From assembly GCA_045533895.1 (NCBI GenBank), contig JAZSIT010000195.1, forward strand, positions 1-6,705: a stretch of 6,705 bases of DNA. Reading direction: 5' to 3'. The notes beneath the pieces are model-generated. The model saw only the letters and a list, made by a program, of their open reading frames with translations. It had not been told where the DNA came from and searched no databases. Shown here piece after piece: positions 1 through 5,493 of this stretch. A program made the position numbers and the translations under genes. Within the stretch, counting starts at the first letter, position 1, and every line of letters starts with the position of its first letter. Source of the stretch: SFLA01 sp045533895 (GTDB lineage: Bacteria > Bacillota > Clostridia > Oscillospirales > CAG-382).

Positions 1-636
1 CACCATTGCCTCGCCAAACATAGCCCCGCATTTTGTACCGCCGATGTAAAAAACGTCACAGTGGGCAGCAAGGTAGGGCAGAGTTACGTCGTTTTCCCGT
101 GCGGCAAGACCGTATGCGAGACGTGCACCGTCAATAAACAAAGGAACACCGTACTTTTGGCAGATACCGTAAATATCCTCAAGCTCCTTTGCGCTGTAGA
201 TAGAGCCGGTTTCGGAAGGGAAGGATATATAAACTATTCCCGGCTTTACCTCGTGCTCGTTTTCGGGAAAAGAAAGTGTTTTTTCAAGGGAAGAGACTTC
301 AATTTTTCCGTCTACCGCAGGAAGGGCAAAAACCTTGTGGCCCGTTGCCTCGATAGCTCCTGTCTCGTGAACGTTGATATGTCCGCTTTCACAGCATACT
401 ACGCACTCAAAGGGACGGAGTATCGAAGATATGATTATTGTATTGGTCTGCGTTCCGCCGACCGCAAAATGCACCTGGGCATTGGGCGCACAGCAGTATT
501 TCTTTATTTTTTCTGCGGCGGCGGCACAAAACTCGTCCTTTCCGTAGCCTACTGTGTTAAGTCCGTTTGTTTTTATCAGCGCATCCAACACCTGAGGCGC
601 GCATCCGTCAGTATAATCACATTCAAATCGTATCAT
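1..636 (-). CDS. Low-specificity L-threonine aldolase-like PLP enzyme (beta-eliminating lyase family), C-terminus missing
   Basis: This is an open frame of 212 codons running off the left edge with no stop, so the C-terminal part lies outside the window. Members of this fold-type I PLP family cleave beta-hydroxy amino acids such as L-threonine or L-allo-threonine to glycine plus an aldehyde in the cytoplasm. The N-terminus has the family pattern (FECDYTDG, then KTN...GYGKDEFC), a GGTQTN motif near residues 60-65, SGHIN with the probable PLP-stacking His86, and HETGAIEATGHKV. FIDGAR supplies Asp169 and Arg172, and GGTK supplies the likely PLP-binding Lys202. The ATG at 634-636 shares its A with the TAA of the MgtC-family gene upstream (TAATG), and a GAGGA site lies about 9 nt before it, so translation is probably coupled. 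Last visible gene of the antiporter-MgtC operon. The substrate is not fixed by sequence; some homologues are annotated only as aminotransferase class I/II or beta-eliminating lyase. Confidence 0.9.
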   Translation of the reverse strand, partial: MIRFECDYTDGCAPQVLDALIKTNGLNTVGYGKDEFCAAAAEKIKKYCCAPNAQVHFAVGGTQTNTIIISSILRPFECVVCCESGHINVHETGAIEATGHKVFALPAVDGKIEVSSLEKTLSFPENEHEVKPGIVYISFPSETGSIYSAKELEDIYGICQKYGVPLFIDGARLAYGLAARENDVTLPYLAAHCDVFYIGGTKCGAMFGEAMV

Positions 637-1355
637 TATTCCATTTCCTCAATGTGGTAAACGTATTCCAGCGAGCTTAACGCTTCAATAATTTCCGAAT
701 GTTTCTTGTATTTTTTAAGTTCTTTTCCGTGTATGGTAACCGAAACCGTATAAACGCTCAGTCCCGAATTTATATACGCAGGGTTGGATTCAATGTTTTC
801 AATAACCATGCCCAGCTTGCGTATGGTGGTTACAAAATCTTGCAGATTGCTTTTGTTTTTCAGTTCAAGATGTATCTCAAAATGGTTAAATCTGTCTTTC
901 AGTCCGTGTTCGATAGTGGGGAACAGAGACAGACCGAATATTACCGCCACAAACGCCACAGCCGTTACGGTATACATTCCCGCGCCCGACGTAATGCCTA
1001 TAACACCGCACGCCCAAAGCGCAGCAGAGGTGGTAAGACCTTTTATCTGGCTTTTTGAGCTGTACAGCACCGAGTTTCCGCTTATCATCGCACCGCCGAT
1101 AACCACTGCCGCAGAAAGAACGGGTATACTCATCTTAGTTTCCGATATAAGAAAAATATCGGTAAGCATCGCCACCGTACCTGCAAGGGATACCATAATA
1201 AAGGTACGCAGTCCTGCGGAATGGCGTTTTGAAGAGCGTTCGATTCCTATAAACGCTGAAAACAGCATGGAAATGCCTATCCTCAAAAGAATGGTGTAGA
1301 TATTAATTTCGGTTGACCAACTTCCCATCAAGGTTGCCAAAGGGTCGTTTATCAT
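636..1355 (-). CDS. MgtC/SapB-family inner-membrane protein with C-terminal ACT-like domain
   Basis: A 239-residue protein starting at an ATG with AAGGAGG 6 nt upstream (1362-1368); that site overlaps the stop codon of the antiporter gene. The family pattern is visible: GIER at 37-40, SAGLRT at 46-51 and KGLTTSAALW at 105-114, with hydrophobic helices around 20-40, 50-70, 78-98, 108-122 and 126-147. Residues 155-239 form a soluble tail of alternating beta/alpha character, as in the ACT-like C-terminal domain of longer MgtC relatives. MgtC proteins are linked to growth in low Mg2+, acid tolerance and control of membrane ATP synthase or envelope ion balance, but their molecular activity is unsettled. 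The central family motif, usually a GFLGAG-type glycine block, is replaced here by IGGAMISGNSVL, so this is a divergent branch. Position between a cation/proton antiporter and a PLP enzyme supports a role in ion or pH homeostasis by inference only. Confidence 0.88.
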   Translation of the reverse strand: MINDPLATLMGSWSTEINIYTILLRIGISMLFSAFIGIERSSKRHSAGLRTFIMVSLAGTVAMLTDIFLISETKMSIPVLSAAVVIGGAMISGNSVLYSSKSQIKGLTTSAALWACGVIGITSGAGMYTVTAVAFVAVIFGLSLFPTIEHGLKDRFNHFEIHLELKNKSNLQDFVTTIRKLGMVIENIESNPAYINSGLSVYTVSVTIHGKELKKYKKHSEIIEALSSLEYVYHIEEME

Positions 1356-1366
1356 AATCTTCCTCC

Positions 1367-2821
1367 TTATCTGTTTCTTGAAAAGGGCTTTCTGCGCGAT
1401 GCCAGCATTGCCGCATATTGCTCCTCCGCCGCTTCAAGAAACGCCTGCTCGTCTTCATTGGGAGTATCGCCCTTTTCGGGCAACTCCTCTTGTATCTTTT
1501 GTATTCGCTCGGTAAGAAGTTGCGCGTCGGTTTTTATTCTTCCGTCAGGCGTAACCGTTTCCACCAAAACTATATCTTCCAGTTTATCCGAGTAGGCACC
1601 TGCAAGATGAAGCGACAATTTTGCCGCCGCAGGGCCCACAAGCTCGTACAGCACGCCCGATGCAAGTATTACCGTGGTCAGCGCGTCGCCTATCTCACCG
1701 CCAAGCGCACGGGCACCCAATGCAGCAAGACCTATACTTACGCCTGCTTGGGGAACAAGGGCAAAGCCAAGGAAATTTCGCACCTTTTTGTCCTTTTTAG
1801 CGGCAAGACAGCCAATGTACGCTCCTGCGTATTTACCGATAATTCTTACAACAAAATATGCAATTCCGATTGTAAGCAAAGAAACCGTGCCTACGGACGC
1901 GGAAAAATCAAACAGCGCGCCAAGGTCAAAGCTTACGCCGGACCTTACAAAGAACAGAAGCAGTAACGGCGGACTGAAATAGTTTAACTGCTTGAATAGC
2001 TTTTCATCGCCCGATACGTTTATATATACCGTTGCCATAGACATACATCCCAGCAGAGGAGAAACGTCCAGAACAGCGCAGATACCGCAGAAGGCAAACA
2101 GCACCGCAATCGAAACTATAAGACGGTTATCGGTAGACCGCTTTTTCAGTAATGCGTTGAGGAAAAATCCAAACACGCATCCCACTATCAAAACGCCCGC
2201 ATTTATAAGTAGGGGATACAGCACGTCGCCTGCCGAAACGCTGTGAGATGTGCCTATCAAGGCTGTCGCCACCGATATTGCCACCGAGTAAGCGATAAGG
2301 CTTATTACGTTGTCCAGCGCCACCACCTGAAGGAGAGTGTTTACAAAATCTCCCTTTGCGCCGGTCTGTCGTATCGTCATCATTGTGGATGCGGATGCAG
2401 TTGCCGCCGCCAACGCGGAAAGCACAATAGAAAAAGCAAGCTCCACTCTGAATATTCCGTACAGCACACCGAATACCGCCGCGGCGGAAAGCAACGCTTC
2501 CGCAAGGGTTATAATAAGCACCTTGGCACCGTTTTTCTTTAATACGTTCAGCTTAAAGAATTCACCTGTGCTGAATGCGATGAACGCCAGTGCTATATCG
2601 GATAAAAACTCCGTTCCCTCAACAATTTCCTTTGGTACGGCGTCCAAAACATATGGCCCCAGCAAAATTCCCGTGATAATATACGCCGTGACGTTGGGCA
2701 GCTTTAACAGCTTGGTAAGCCTCGTTAAGGCGAAACCGCAAAACAGCATTAATGCTATGGTTATAATAACCATGGCGGCAGGAGACTGTATACCGAAAAA
2801 TTTTTGTATTGTTTCAGCCAT
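1367..2821 (-). CDS. CPA2-family monovalent cation:proton antiporter (Na+/H+ or K+/H+ exchanger type)
   Basis: A 484-residue membrane protein with about 12 hydrophobic segments. Family hallmarks are LPNVTAYIITGILLGP near residues 41-56, the unwound-helix region ATASAST at 140-146, a transport-site candidate ALDN with Asp170-Asn171, a basic helix RIIGK with Lys330, and LVPQAGVSIGLA at 355-366. From about residue 411 to the end there is a charged cytoplasmic tail without a recognisable TrkA-N/TrkA-C domain. CPA2 proteins exchange Na+ or K+ for H+ across the cytoplasmic membrane; the ion cannot be told here. The start chosen is the ATG at 2819-2821, with GGGAGG 6 nt upstream. A longer frame to an ATG at 2863 exists, but that ATG lies inside the extended -10 region, before the expected transcript start, so it cannot be used from this promoter. 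First gene of a three-gene operon, 11 bp from the MgtC-family gene. Confidence 0.9.
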   Translation of the reverse strand: MAETIQKFFGIQSPAAMVIITIALMLFCGFALTRLTKLLKLPNVTAYIITGILLGPYVLDAVPKEIVEGTEFLSDIALAFIAFSTGEFFKLNVLKKNGAKVLIITLAEALLSAAAVFGVLYGIFRVELAFSIVLSALAAATASASTMMTIRQTGAKGDFVNTLLQVVALDNVISLIAYSVAISVATALIGTSHSVSAGDVLYPLLINAGVLIVGCVFGFFLNALLKKRSTDNRLIVSIAVLFAFCGICAVLDVSPLLGCMSMATVYINVSGDEKLFKQLNYFSPPLLLLFFVRSGVSFDLGALFDFSASVGTVSLLTIGIAYFVVRIIGKYAGAYIGCLAAKKDKKVRNFLGFALVPQAGVSIGLAALGARALGGEIGDALTTVILASGVLYELVGPAAAKLSLHLAGAYSDKLEDIVLVETVTPDGRIKTDAQLLTERIQKIQEELPEKGDTPNEDEQAFLEAAEEQYAAMLASRRKPFSRNR

Positions 2822-2853
2822 TATCTTCCTCCCGTCAAAATAATTTATTATAT

Positions 2854-2882
2854 ATTTTACCATATAATAAGTATATAGTCAA
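2854..2882 (-). promoter_or_regulatory. Sigma-A promoter of the antiporter-mgtC-aldolase operon
   Basis: Reading the minus strand, -35 TTGACT (2877-2882) and -10 TAAAAT (2854-2859) are 17 bp apart, with a TGG extended -10 directly before the hexamer. The expected transcript start near 2847 gives a leader of about 26 nt to the ATG at 2821. The -35 box sits in the 13-mer TTGATAATTGACT (minus strand, 2877-2889), which recurs exactly at the -35 of the neighbouring XRE gene (4126-4138). AT-rich sequence makes accidental -10 boxes common, but hexamers, spacing and position agree. Confidence 0.75.
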
Positions 2883-2899
2883 TTATCAATTAAAAATAC

Positions 2900-2923
2900 A
2901 AAAAGCCCCACGTTATGTGGGGC
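2900..2923 (-). terminator. Rho-independent terminator of the TPR-type XRE regulator
   Basis: On the minus strand GCCCCAC, loop ATAAC, GTGGGGC is followed at once by TTTTT (2900-2904) and a further T-rich run. The 7-bp GC-rich stem starts 6 nt after the TAA of the gene ending at 2930. It separates that gene from the antiporter operon promoter just beyond. Confidence 0.9.
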
Positions 2924-2929
2924 AGGGGT

Positions 2930-4063
2930 TTATTCAAAGCATTCTGTAAAGCGCGGGTCGGAATTAATGCATTTTTTAAGTTCTTCCGGCAAAACTTCTA
3001 TCCAACCCTTCCAGAATGTGTCTGTAAGGGAGGGGAAGTTTTCGCTTGGGAATGTGACCTTGGCTACCAACGGAGAAGTGTATTGATATTCACCACTGCA
3101 ACGTATGGATTCGTATTGCTTTTTGTGCTCAAATCCTTTGCAAAAATGCTCAAAAGCTTTTTCGTTGCCTTCGCCAAATCTCGCTTCGTATACTGCGGCG
3201 TGTAAATATAGTTCGGCAATATGATAATGCCCGATTCCGCATCTTCCGTCGCTGAAAACAGACTCATAAAGATGTGCAAGTGTTATAAACAGATCAATTC
3301 CTTCTTTTTTTGTACAAATAGAGATTTTTGTGCACACGGAGTTTACTGCAATAGTTTTCAATGCGTTCAAAACATCAATAATTGCCTCGCCTTGATATCT
3401 GTCTTTGGTTTCGCCTTCGTTTGCCAGAGATAACAAAAACTCTCTGCTCATAAGCAGACTGTTTTGCTTTGAAGCAAGTGCTGTGGCTTTATCGAAATAT
3501 CCCATTTTTGAATAATAAATAACCATTTGCTGTGTCAGAACGTCTCTATCCTCGGCAGATATATCAAAGGATAATGCCTTTTCAAATACGTTCAGCGCCT
3601 CCTGCCAATATACGTTTTTGGAATTATATTCAATGTCTTCGTAGGCATAGTCGGAACCGTCTTTCGTGTAACTTCTTGCGCCGTGTTTTTGCCATCCGTA
3701 TATGCTCAACGCATATCCCAGCTTAACAAGAATTTGCGGCTCGGAAGGGAATTCATCTGCGGCGGCACGGAGCATCTCCACACATTCTGTCATATCACCT
3801 TGGGCGGTTATAGCCTTGTCGGCTTTTTCCAAAATCAGTTTCAGCTTTTCTTCTCTGTCTCTGCTGTAACCGAAAAGCTCATCAATGCTTATATTAAAAT
3901 AGTTTGCAATGGCGGGGAGCAGTTCGATATCGGGGTATCCACCGTTTGCTTCCCAGCGCGATACCGCTTGCGGACTTACACCCAATACAGTCGCTAATTC
4001 TTCCTGCTTTCTGCCGTCTCGTTTACGAAGCTGTTTTATCTTTTCGCCAATTTTAACGTTCAC
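2930..4063 (-). CDS. XRE-family transcriptional regulator with long TPR-like helical C-terminal domain
   Basis: The protein has 377 residues from a GTG start at 4061-4063, preceded by GGAGG 7 nt upstream (4071-4075). An in-frame GTG at 4090 has no ribosome binding site and is almost at the predicted transcript start, so it is rejected. Residues 4-62 are a Cro/C1-type helix-turn-helix (GEKIKQLRKRDGRKQEELA, VLGVSPQAVSRWEA, then PDIELLPAIANYFNISIDELFG). In the first HTH helix RKQ replaces the usual MTQ. Residues from about 70 to 377 are mostly amphipathic helices, with two blocks (EMLRAAADEFP near 95 and ALNVFEKALSFD near 150) looking like tetratricopeptide repeats. In clostridial regulators of this architecture the helical domain may sense a ligand or bind a partner, which is unknown here. 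Monocistronic, with its own promoter and terminator. Its promoter carries an inverted repeat shared with the 4220-5038 regulator, suggesting auto- or cross-regulation. Confidence 0.88.
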   Translation of the reverse strand: MNVKIGEKIKQLRKRDGRKQEELATVLGVSPQAVSRWEANGGYPDIELLPAIANYFNISIDELFGYSRDREEKLKLILEKADKAITAQGDMTECVEMLRAAADEFPSEPQILVKLGYALSIYGWQKHGARSYTKDGSDYAYEDIEYNSKNVYWQEALNVFEKALSFDISAEDRDVLTQQMVIYYSKMGYFDKATALASKQNSLLMSREFLLSLANEGETKDRYQGEAIIDVLNALKTIAVNSVCTKISICTKKEGIDLFITLAHLYESVFSDGRCGIGHYHIAELYLHAAVYEARFGEGNEKAFEHFCKGFEHKKQYESIRCSGEYQYTSPLVAKVTFPSENFPSLTDTFWKGWIEVLPEELKKCINSDPRFTECFE

Positions 4064-4093
4064 GAATTTACCTCCAGTAAGAGTTATCACCGG

Positions 4094-4116
4094 TGTGACT
4101 ATATTTTATCACAGCA
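4094..4116. promoter_or_regulatory. Candidate operator over the -10 of the TPR-type XRE gene
   Basis: The plus strand reads TGTGA (4094-4098), 10 bp, TCACA (4109-4113), then GCA. The inverted repeat brackets the -10 box at 4103-4108. Twenty of 23 positions match 5073-5095 at the other XRE gene, in the same register to the -10. A further TTATCAC lies at 4084-4090 and a CACCGGTG palindrome at 4088-4095, adding possible half-sites. Which protein binds is inferred, not shown. Confidence 0.5.
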
Positions 4117-4131
4117 TGTAGGCGCAGTCAA
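4103..4131 (-). promoter_or_regulatory. Sigma-A promoter of the TPR-type XRE gene
   Basis: On the minus strand -35 TTGACT (4126-4131) and -10 TAAAAT (4103-4108) are 17 bp apart with a TGA extended -10. The expected start is near 4096, about 33 nt before the GTG at 4063. The -35 is embedded in TTGATAATTGACT (4126-4138), identical to the antiporter operon promoter. Confidence 0.75.
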
Positions 4132-4176
4132 TTATCAAATGGTTGTTTAATAAACAAGCAAGGCTTGATTTGTGGC

Positions 4177-4208
4177 AAAAACGAAGAATGCCCCGCGCGA
4201 GGCGGGGC
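4177..4208 (-). terminator. Rho-independent terminator of the 4220-5038 XRE gene
   Basis: On the minus strand GCCCCGC, loop CTCGC, GCGGGGC forms a 7-bp GC-only stem (4190-4208), 11 nt after the TGA at 4220. The T-tract is poor next to the stem (ATTCTTCG) and becomes TTTTT only at 4177-4181. The termination call is good, but efficiency may be lower than at 2900-2923. Confidence 0.75.
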
Positions 4209-4219
4209 AAGAAAGTCAA

Positions 4220-5038
4220 TCATCCTATGAGAAATTGCGAAACGGTATAATTCTTTTTATTGAGGATATACATTGCTGTTAACACCATGTACGCAGCAAT
4301 ACCGCAATGACCACAGACCAAGTATCCTCTGTCCTCTGAACGATTGTCCGCAACAAATTCAATAATTCGATTTTCGGTGAATAAAAGCAAAAGCTCATTT
4401 AAACGGGATATTTCAATATTGGCTTTTTCGATGAGTGTTTGTTTTGATGTTGGAACATCACAGCGTAGAGCAAAAATCAGTTTTTGTCCGTCCTCACTGC
4501 AAAGTGCTTGCATTACTTCTATCGTATTTGCGTCGAAGGGAGAAAGCTGATTGATAAGTGATGATTTAATAACACAAGCCACACCGCTGTTATCCCAAAT
4601 TTTTGTTCCATATGAACCTATAATTCTAAGATTTCCTTGATTCTTACTTTCTTCTTGTATTTCTCTGTTGCCAACCTCAGCAAAATAGATGCCCTTCCAC
4701 ATTTCCCAAAGATCTTCTCCAAGCTCTTGACGGAGATTACTATTATAGCGGTCATGGTTTGCTATTGACCAAACGAATTCTGTCGCAAGTTGCTCAATCT
4801 TACTTGACACAGCATCAAGATCACCGCTTGACTCGGTTTCAAGAAGAACATCTGCCGAGATTTTATAAACATCACTAATAGTTTTCAGATTAAAACAATC
4901 GGGCAAACAATCTCCAGCCTCCCATTTTGAAATCGCTTGCGGAGATACTCCAACTTTTTCAGCAACCTCTTCCTGTGTCATTCCAAGCTTTTTTCTGTGA
5001 TTGCGAAGTTTTTCGCCAAAGATTTTTTGATCTAACAT
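4220..5038 (-). CDS. XRE-family transcriptional regulator with probable C-terminal winged-helix domain
   Basis: A 272-residue protein whose ATG at 5036-5038 has GGAGG 7 nt upstream (5046-5050). Residues 7-64 form a Cro/C1-type helix-turn-helix (GEKLRNHRKKLGMTQEEVA, KVGVSPQAISKWEAG, PDCFNLKTISDVYKISADVLL). Its recognition segment SPQAISKWE is almost the same as SPQAVSRWE in the downstream regulator. The middle part (about 75-155) is helical and unrecognised. Residues about 168-258 read like an ArsR/MarR-style winged helix: IEVMQALCSEDGQKLIFAL, then TLIEKANIEISRLNELLLLF, a short ENRIIEFV strand and a turn. Near the end CGHC (Cys242, Cys245) could bind a metal or respond to redox, but a second cysteine pair is not apparent. 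No specific effector can be assigned. The gene is monocistronic and has the operator-like inverted repeat seen at the neighbouring XRE gene over its own -10 box. Confidence 0.85.
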   Translation of the reverse strand: MLDQKIFGEKLRNHRKKLGMTQEEVAEKVGVSPQAISKWEAGDCLPDCFNLKTISDVYKISADVLLETESSGDLDAVSSKIEQLATEFVWSIANHDRYNSNLRQELGEDLWEMWKGIYFAEVGNREIQEESKNQGNLRIIGSYGTKIWDNSGVACVIKSSLINQLSPFDANTIEVMQALCSEDGQKLIFALRCDVPTSKQTLIEKANIEISRLNELLLLFTENRIIEFVADNRSEDRGYLVCGHCGIAAYMVLTAMYILNKKNYTVSQFLIG

Positions 5039-5057
5039 ATTCTATCCTCCAAGCTTT

Positions 5058-5086
5058 TTGAGATAGCTACCTTGTGATTATATTAT
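5058..5086 (+). promoter_or_regulatory. Candidate plus-strand promoter facing the structured intergenic stretch
   Basis: TTGAGA (5058-5063) and TATTAT (5081-5086) are separated by 17 bp, each one base from consensus. The expected start is near 5093. Its -10 is shifted by only one base from the minus-strand -10 at 5082-5087, so the two polymerases would compete. In such AT-rich DNA a chance match is possible. Confidence 0.4.
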
Positions 5087-5095
5087 ATCGCAGCA
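5073..5095. promoter_or_regulatory. Candidate operator over the -10 of the 4220-5038 XRE gene
   Basis: The plus strand reads TGTGA (5073-5077), 10 bp, TCGCA (5088-5092), then GCA. It differs from 4094-4116 at only three of 23 positions, and the -10 box sits at the same offset in both. The outer TGTGA and TC(A/G)CAGCA blocks are not explained by promoter consensus. Confidence 0.5.
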
Positions 5096-5110
5096 AAACA
5101 CAACTTGCAA
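5082..5110 (-). promoter_or_regulatory. Sigma-A promoter of the 4220-5038 XRE gene
   Basis: On the minus strand -35 TTGCAA (5105-5110) and -10 TATAAT (5082-5087) are 17 bp apart. The expected start near 5075 gives a leader of about 37 nt to the ATG at 5038. A second TATAAT follows at 5077-5082 but would have a 22-bp spacer. Confidence 0.75.
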
Positions 5111-5413
5111 TAGTAAACACATTGAGTTTTATTGTGAAAGTTCTACTTGGGGTTGAATTTCTGTTTTCCCGACGCTTGCGTCTGGGGCAAGCATTGCGCG
5201 TGGACATCCGCTGCGCGAAATCGGGCAGATGCCCGAATCCGCTAAAAAAGCAAGACTTTTCAACCTTGCTTTGCCATATGATTTCATGCCGCCGCAAATC
5301 GACGGTGCCATACCAAGCCTACTTTTAACCCAAAGCTCACTTTGTTCGCTTTGGGGACCCTGAAACGTCGGCTTGGATAAAAAAATCCGAGAACAAAGTT
5401 CTCGGATTTTTTT
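5093..5413 (+). ncRNA. Structured non-coding stretch; candidate small RNA (strand and transcription unproven)
   Basis: No credible protein gene lies between the XRE promoter and the tRNA genes. Plus-strand stem-loops seen: GACGC-TT-GCGTC (5171-5182), TCGGGC-AGAT-GCCCGA (5221-5236), AAAGCAAG/CTTGCTTT (5247-5272, 10-nt loop), CCGCCG/CGACGG with one mismatch (5289-5305), CCCAAAGC/GCTTTGGG (5329-5355), enclosed by CCAAGCC/GGCTTGG (5313-5319 with 5370-5376). Longer-range pairing CCGACG (5169-5174) with CGTCGG (5366-5371) and GGTTGAA with TTCAACC is also possible. A plus-strand promoter candidate (start about 5093) and a strong terminator ending at 5413 would give an RNA of about 320 nt. Alternatives: a dispersed intergenic repeat, decayed DNA, or a trailer reached by minus-strand read-through from the tRNAs. 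I do not recognise an RNA family. Confidence 0.3.
5379..5413. terminator. Strong bidirectional Rho-independent terminator after the tRNA genes
   Basis: A perfect 16-bp inverted repeat, AAAAAAATCCGAGAAC (5379-5394) and its complement (5398-5413), with a 3-nt loop. The core is TCCGAGAAC with a run of seven A on one side and seven T on the other, so it can terminate in both directions. On the minus strand it begins on the last base of the tRNA-Glu CCA end, leaving no trailer. On the plus strand it would end anything transcribed from 5093 onward. Confidence 0.92.
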
Positions 5414-5487
5414 GGTGACCCGTAGGAGAATCGAACTCCTGTTACCGCCGTGAAAGGGCGGTGTCTTAACCGCTTGACCAACGGGCC
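5413..5487 (-). tRNA. tRNA-Glu(TTC) with encoded CCA
   Basis: The 72-nt body plus CCA folds as a cloverleaf. The acceptor GGCCCGT pairs with ACGGGTC (one G-T wobble), the anticodon arm is CCGCC-CTTTCAC-GGCGG with TTC at 34-36, and the T-arm is AGGAG-TTCGATT-CTCCT with a fully paired stem. Discriminator A is at 5416 and CCA at 5413-5415. It lies 6 bp after tRNA-Met on the same transcript and is followed immediately by the terminator hairpin. Confidence 0.97.
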
Positions 5488-5493
5488 ATGAAA

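Noticed and set aside
61..660. Long plus-strand open frame of 199 codons
   Set aside because: It lies antisense over the threonine-aldolase-type gene, has no ribosome binding site and reads as low-complexity residue mixtures without a family pattern. Other plus-strand frames across 699-4550 are rejected for the same reason.
2822..2863. Fourteen-residue N-terminal extension of the antiporter
   Set aside because: Its ATG overlaps the promoter's extended -10, upstream of the expected transcript start, while the ATG at 2821 has a GGGAGG site.
4064..4090. Earlier GTG start for the TPR-type XRE protein
   Set aside because: No ribosome binding site precedes it, and it would cover the good GGAGG used by the GTG at 4063.
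4094..4113. CRP-like site (TGTGA...TCACA)
   Set aside because: The arms look like a CRP half-site pair, but the spacer is 10 bp rather than 6 and the site lies over the -10 box, so classical CRP activation does not fit.
4143..4167. Overlapping small hairpins TTGTTT/AAACAA and CAAGC/GCTTG upstream of the TPR-type XRE promoter
   Set aside because: Stems are only 5-6 bp and AT-rich, and they share bases. They may be an operator, but nothing supports it beyond symmetry.
5247..5272. Minus-strand terminator AAAGCAAG/CTTGCTTT followed by T
   Set aside because: The stem is only 8 bp with a 10-nt loop, and no minus-strand gene ends before it apart from the already terminated tRNA unit. Listed only as a stem of the structured stretch.
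5074..5328. Short open frames on both strands within the structured intergenic stretch
   Set aside because: They lack ribosome binding sites, and the frame is covered by stem-loops. The plus-strand one starts before the expected transcript start.
5413..5487. tRNA-Glu 3' end as an integration (att) site for a mobile element
   Set aside because: No second copy of the tRNA 3' end and no integrase or other mobile gene is visible in the window.
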